A stretch of 7,688 nt of DNA from the NCBI GenBank assembly GCA_041746415.1, contig JBGTHB010000094.1, forward strand, positions 1 to 7,688. The letters are read 5' to 3'. The notes under the pieces were generated by a model, which saw nothing but the letters and a program-made list of their open reading frames with translations, was not told the origin of the DNA and did not search any database. A program made the translations under genes and the position numbers. The stretch comes from JBGTHB01 sp041746415 (GTDB taxonomy: Bacteria > Pseudomonadota > Gammaproteobacteria > Coxiellales > Coxiellaceae). Every line of letters begins with the position of its first letter. The first letter of the stretch is position 1. Shown in pieces: positions 6,089 through 7,688 of the stretch.

Positions 6089-6889
6089 TCACTTATCAAA
6101 CAAACCACCCGCCGCCCCTTGCGCTTTGTGGATGTGGTTACACGATGCTTGTGCCGTAGGAAAAATATGCATTTCACTCACATCCACGTGTAATGGTCGA
6201 GTGGTGCAATAGACAACTGCATCCGCAATGTCATCAGCTTGCAATGCTTCAAAGTCAGCATAAAATGAATCAGCACGCGCTTTATCTTTCCAACGCACTT
6301 CGCTGAATTCAGTGTGCACAGCACCAGGACAAATTTCGGTTACTCGCAAATTGTGCCCCATTAAATCGACACGTAAAGACTTTGAAATTCCTCTAACGGC
6401 ATATTTTGTTGCGGAATAAACATTGCCACCAGTATAGGCTTCATAGCCTGCAACCGAGCCAATATTTACAATATGACCCCTGTTACGTTTAATCATATGC
6501 GGCAAAATAGCGTGCGTAACATACAATAATCCGGCAATATTGGTTTGAATCATTGTGTCCCAATGACATGGATTGCCAGCTTGAAATTTTACGCTTTCAA
6601 GTGCTAAACCAGCATTGTTAATTAGAATATCAATATTGTTCCAATCATTTGATAAGCTATCAATTGTCGCTTCAACTTTTTTAACATTCTGCACGTCTAA
6701 TTCTAATGGCAACACCGAGGTATTATAAGTATTCTCGAGCTCCCCAGCCAATTGCTTTAACCGCTCGACGCGCCTGGCAGTAATGATTAATTTAGCACCG
6801 GCTTTAGCGTACATTCTCGCGCAAGCTTCACCAATGCCACTGGAGGCGCCTGTGATAAAAACAATTTTATTTTTTAAGTCAATTGCCAT
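6089..6889 (-). CDS. YdfG-like NADP-dependent short-chain dehydrogenase
   Basis: This is a classical SDR of 266 residues with a Rossmann fold. The cofactor loop is TGASSGIG (13-20), Arg39-Arg40 after strand beta2 points to NADP(H), and Asp65 (LDV) and NNAG (91-94) follow. The catalytic tetrad is Asn117, Ser145, Tyr158 and Lys162 (YSATK), with PG at 188-189. It is closest by eye to E. coli YdfG (NADP-dependent 3-hydroxy acid/serine dehydrogenase and malonic semialdehyde reductase): shared stretches are NIDILINNAGLAL, GNVY-ATK-VR, TEFS-VR, and the PLHVDVSEMHIFPTAQ region (232-247). About 15 residues at the C-terminus (AQGAAGGLFDK) extend past the YdfG end. The ATG has GAGAGG 5 bp upstream. The MFS transporter starts 11 bp after its stop, so they form an operon. 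The promoter region carries twin dyads, suggesting repressor control. The physiological substrate is unknown. Confidence 0.93.
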   Translation of the reverse strand: MAIDLKNKIVFITGASSGIGEACARMYAKAGAKLIITARRVERLKQLAGELENTYNTSVLPLELDVQNVKKVEATIDSLSNDWNNIDILINNAGLALESVKFQAGNPCHWDTMIQTNIAGLLYVTHAILPHMIKRNRGHIVNIGSVAGYEAYTGGNVYSATKYAVRGISKSLRVDLMGHNLRVTEICPGAVHTEFSEVRWKDKARADSFYADFEALQADDIADAVVYCTTRPLHVDVSEMHIFPTAQASCNHIHKAQGAAGGLFDK

Positions 6890-6935
6890 ATTAACCTCTC
6901 GTTAATGAATTATTTTCATCTTAATGTGAATAGTC

Positions 6936-6953
6936 TTTGATTGCTCAATCGAA
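6936..6953. promoter_or_regulatory. Second operator-like dyad near the SDR transcription start
   Basis: An inverted repeat with arms TTTGATTG and CAATCGAA around a 2-bp centre pairs at seven of eight positions. It abuts the perfect dyad at 6954-6973 and covers the predicted start site near 6949. Both dyads share TGATT/AATC half-sites, as would be expected of two sites for one regulator. This is inference from symmetry alone. Confidence 0.35.
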
Positions 6954-6973
6954 GAATCATAGCACAATGATTC
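6954..6973. promoter_or_regulatory. Perfect operator-like dyad overlapping the SDR promoter
   Basis: GAATCAT, a 6-bp centre, then ATGATTC: a perfect 7-bp inverted repeat spanning 20 bp. It overlaps the whole -10 box and the adjacent spacer of the predicted SDR promoter, the usual position for a TetR- or MarR-type repressor site. No regulator gene lies in the window, so the binding protein is unknown. Confidence 0.5.
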
Positions 6974-6983
6974 AGCTTGTAAC
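6956..6983 (-). promoter_or_regulatory. Promoter of the SDR-MFS operon
   Basis: On the minus strand GTTACA (6978-6983, four of six), a 16-bp spacer and TATGAT (6956-6961, five of six), with an extended -10 TGC directly before the hexamer. The predicted start is near 6949, giving a leader of about 60 nt to the ATG at 6889. Confidence 0.5.
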
Positions 6984-7006
6984 CTGGGGAAGATTATTAA
7001 CCGTTT

Positions 7007-7024
7007 AAAAAGAGGATTTTATCC
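7007..7024 (-). terminator. Probable weak intrinsic terminator of the tRNA transcript
   Basis: In the minus-strand transcript, about 30 nt after the tRNA, GGAT-AAA-ATCC forms a 4-bp hairpin (7014-7024) followed by TC and five T residues (7007-7011). An alternative larger pairing, TATCC with GGATA and a 10-nt loop, uses sequence just upstream. The stem is short, but position and T-run fit the end of a tRNA unit ahead of the SDR promoter. Confidence 0.4.
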
Positions 7025-7053
7025 GCTTTATCTTGGATAGTTTTTGACTGATT

Positions 7054-7131
<78 letters not shown>

Positions 7132-7142
7132 CAAATGAACTG

Positions 7143-7171
7143 ATTCTAACGTAGTGTTGAAATTAAGTCAC
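7143..7171 (-). promoter_or_regulatory. Promoter of tRNA-Pro
   Basis: On the minus strand GTGACT (7166-7171, four of six), a 17-bp spacer and TAGAAT (7143-7148, five of six). The predicted start near 7136 is 6 nt before the mature tRNA 5' end, typical of a tRNA unit. A GC-rich stringent discriminator is not evident. Confidence 0.5.
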
Positions 7172-7178
7172 TGAGAGC

Positions 7179-7688
7179 CTAAACATTAGCAATAAAATCT
7201 TTTACAACCCGCACAAATTGCTGCGGATGCTCAATTTGTGGCAAATGACCGCAGTTTTCGAAACAATAATATTCAGCTTCAGGGATGTGTTCCAAGAGTG
7301 ATTCGAGAGTAGCTCGGCTGAATATCACATCTTGATCACCCGCAATAACTAAAACGGGAACGGTAATTTTATTTAACCATGCTCGCGAATCAAAGCTGGC
7401 TAGTGCTTCAAGCTGTGCTTTATGGCCAGCTAATGAAAATGGAAACGGATTATTTACAACGAGTTCAATTAATTTGTCTAAATTACCTGGCTGTGATAAA
7501 AAATCAAATGAAAAAAGCCAACTCGCTGTTGCTTTGAAAACAGCAACAATTGGTGCATTTGCTTGTAACAATTCATATTGAGCTTTTAAATAATATCGAA
7601 ACGCCGTTTGCGCAGGAAGTGCAGAAGAGTTACAAATGATTGCCGACTTGACCAATTCAGGATGTTGATGAGCAAGTGTTTGTAAAAC
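7179..7688 (-). CDS. Alpha/beta hydrolase, C-terminal part (5' end outside window)
   Basis: The frame is open from the right edge to TAG at 7179-7181, giving 169 visible residues and starting VLQTLAHQHPELVKSAIICNSS, a typical segment just after the nucleophile elbow of an alpha/beta hydrolase. The N-terminal core with the GxSxG nucleophile must lie beyond the window. A TTG at 7653-7655 is internal (it encodes Leu in HPELVKS), not the start. Visible features are a helical cap region with PFPFSLAGHKAQLEALASFD, then PVLVIAGDQDVIF with the probable catalytic Asp codon at 7329-7331, and FENCGHLPQIEHPQQF with the catalytic His codon at 7245-7247. Relatives include 3-oxoadipate enol-lactonase-like and other small esterases or hydrolases; the substrate cannot be assigned. 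The tRNA-Pro follows 48 bp after the stop, with its own promoter. Confidence 0.88.
   Translation of the reverse strand, partial: VLQTLAHQHPELVKSAIICNSSALPAQTAFRYYLKAQYELLQANAPIVAVFKATASWLFSFDFLSQPGNLDKLIELVVNNPFPFSLAGHKAQLEALASFDSRAWLNKITVPVLVIAGDQDVIFSRATLESLLEHIPEAEYYCFENCGHLPQIEHPQQFVRVVKDFIANV

Overview
This window reads as a chromosomal segment of a moderately AT-rich gammaproteobacterium (about 40% GC by eye). The case rests on an rdgC gene, a ycaR-kdsB pair like the one in the enteric lpxK-ycaR-kdsB cluster, a YcaD-type and a Bcr/CflA-type MFS transporter, a YdfG-like dehydrogenase, and a tRNA-Pro(GGG) with encoded CCA very like the E. coli one. The small paralogous beta-barrel proteins and base composition would suit a Legionella/Coxiella-like lineage, but that is only inference. 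No transposase, integrase, phage gene or CRISPR array is visible, and coding density is high, with no gene-free stretch over 300 bases.

Layout. Positions 1-607 (minus) hold a small outer-membrane beta-barrel gene, nearly complete, that runs off the left edge and has its own good promoter. Positions 848-3435 (minus) hold the series rdgC, ycaR, kdsB and a second, paralogous beta-barrel gene. ycaR and kdsB are 3 bp apart and kdsB and the barrel gene 12 bp apart, so these three look cotranscribed from a strong promoter in front of ycaR. That promoter is placed so that the message would begin at the ycaR ATG itself. Positions 3436-3678 form a divergent spacer. Positions 3679-4866 (plus) hold a YcaD-like MFS transporter, the only plus-strand gene. 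It converges with a Bcr/CflA-like MFS transporter (4863-6077, minus), and the two stop codons share one TTAA. The second transporter is the distal gene of a two-gene operon headed by a YdfG-like SDR (6089-6889), whose promoter carries a perfect operator-like dyad. A tRNA-Pro(GGG) (7054-7130, minus) and the C-terminal part of an alpha/beta hydrolase (7179 to the right edge, minus) finish the window.

How the genes fit together. kdsB makes CMP-Kdo for the lipopolysaccharide inner core, and the gene directly behind it encodes an outer-membrane barrel, so one transcript probably serves envelope assembly. The SDR-transporter pair looks like a small, repressor-controlled unit for converting and exporting or importing an unknown metabolite or drug. 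I found no convincing new multi-gene system. The points most worth checking are the leaderless-type ycaR promoter, the twin dyads at the SDR promoter, the uncertain start of the YcaD-like transporter, and the interchangeable stems of the tRNA.
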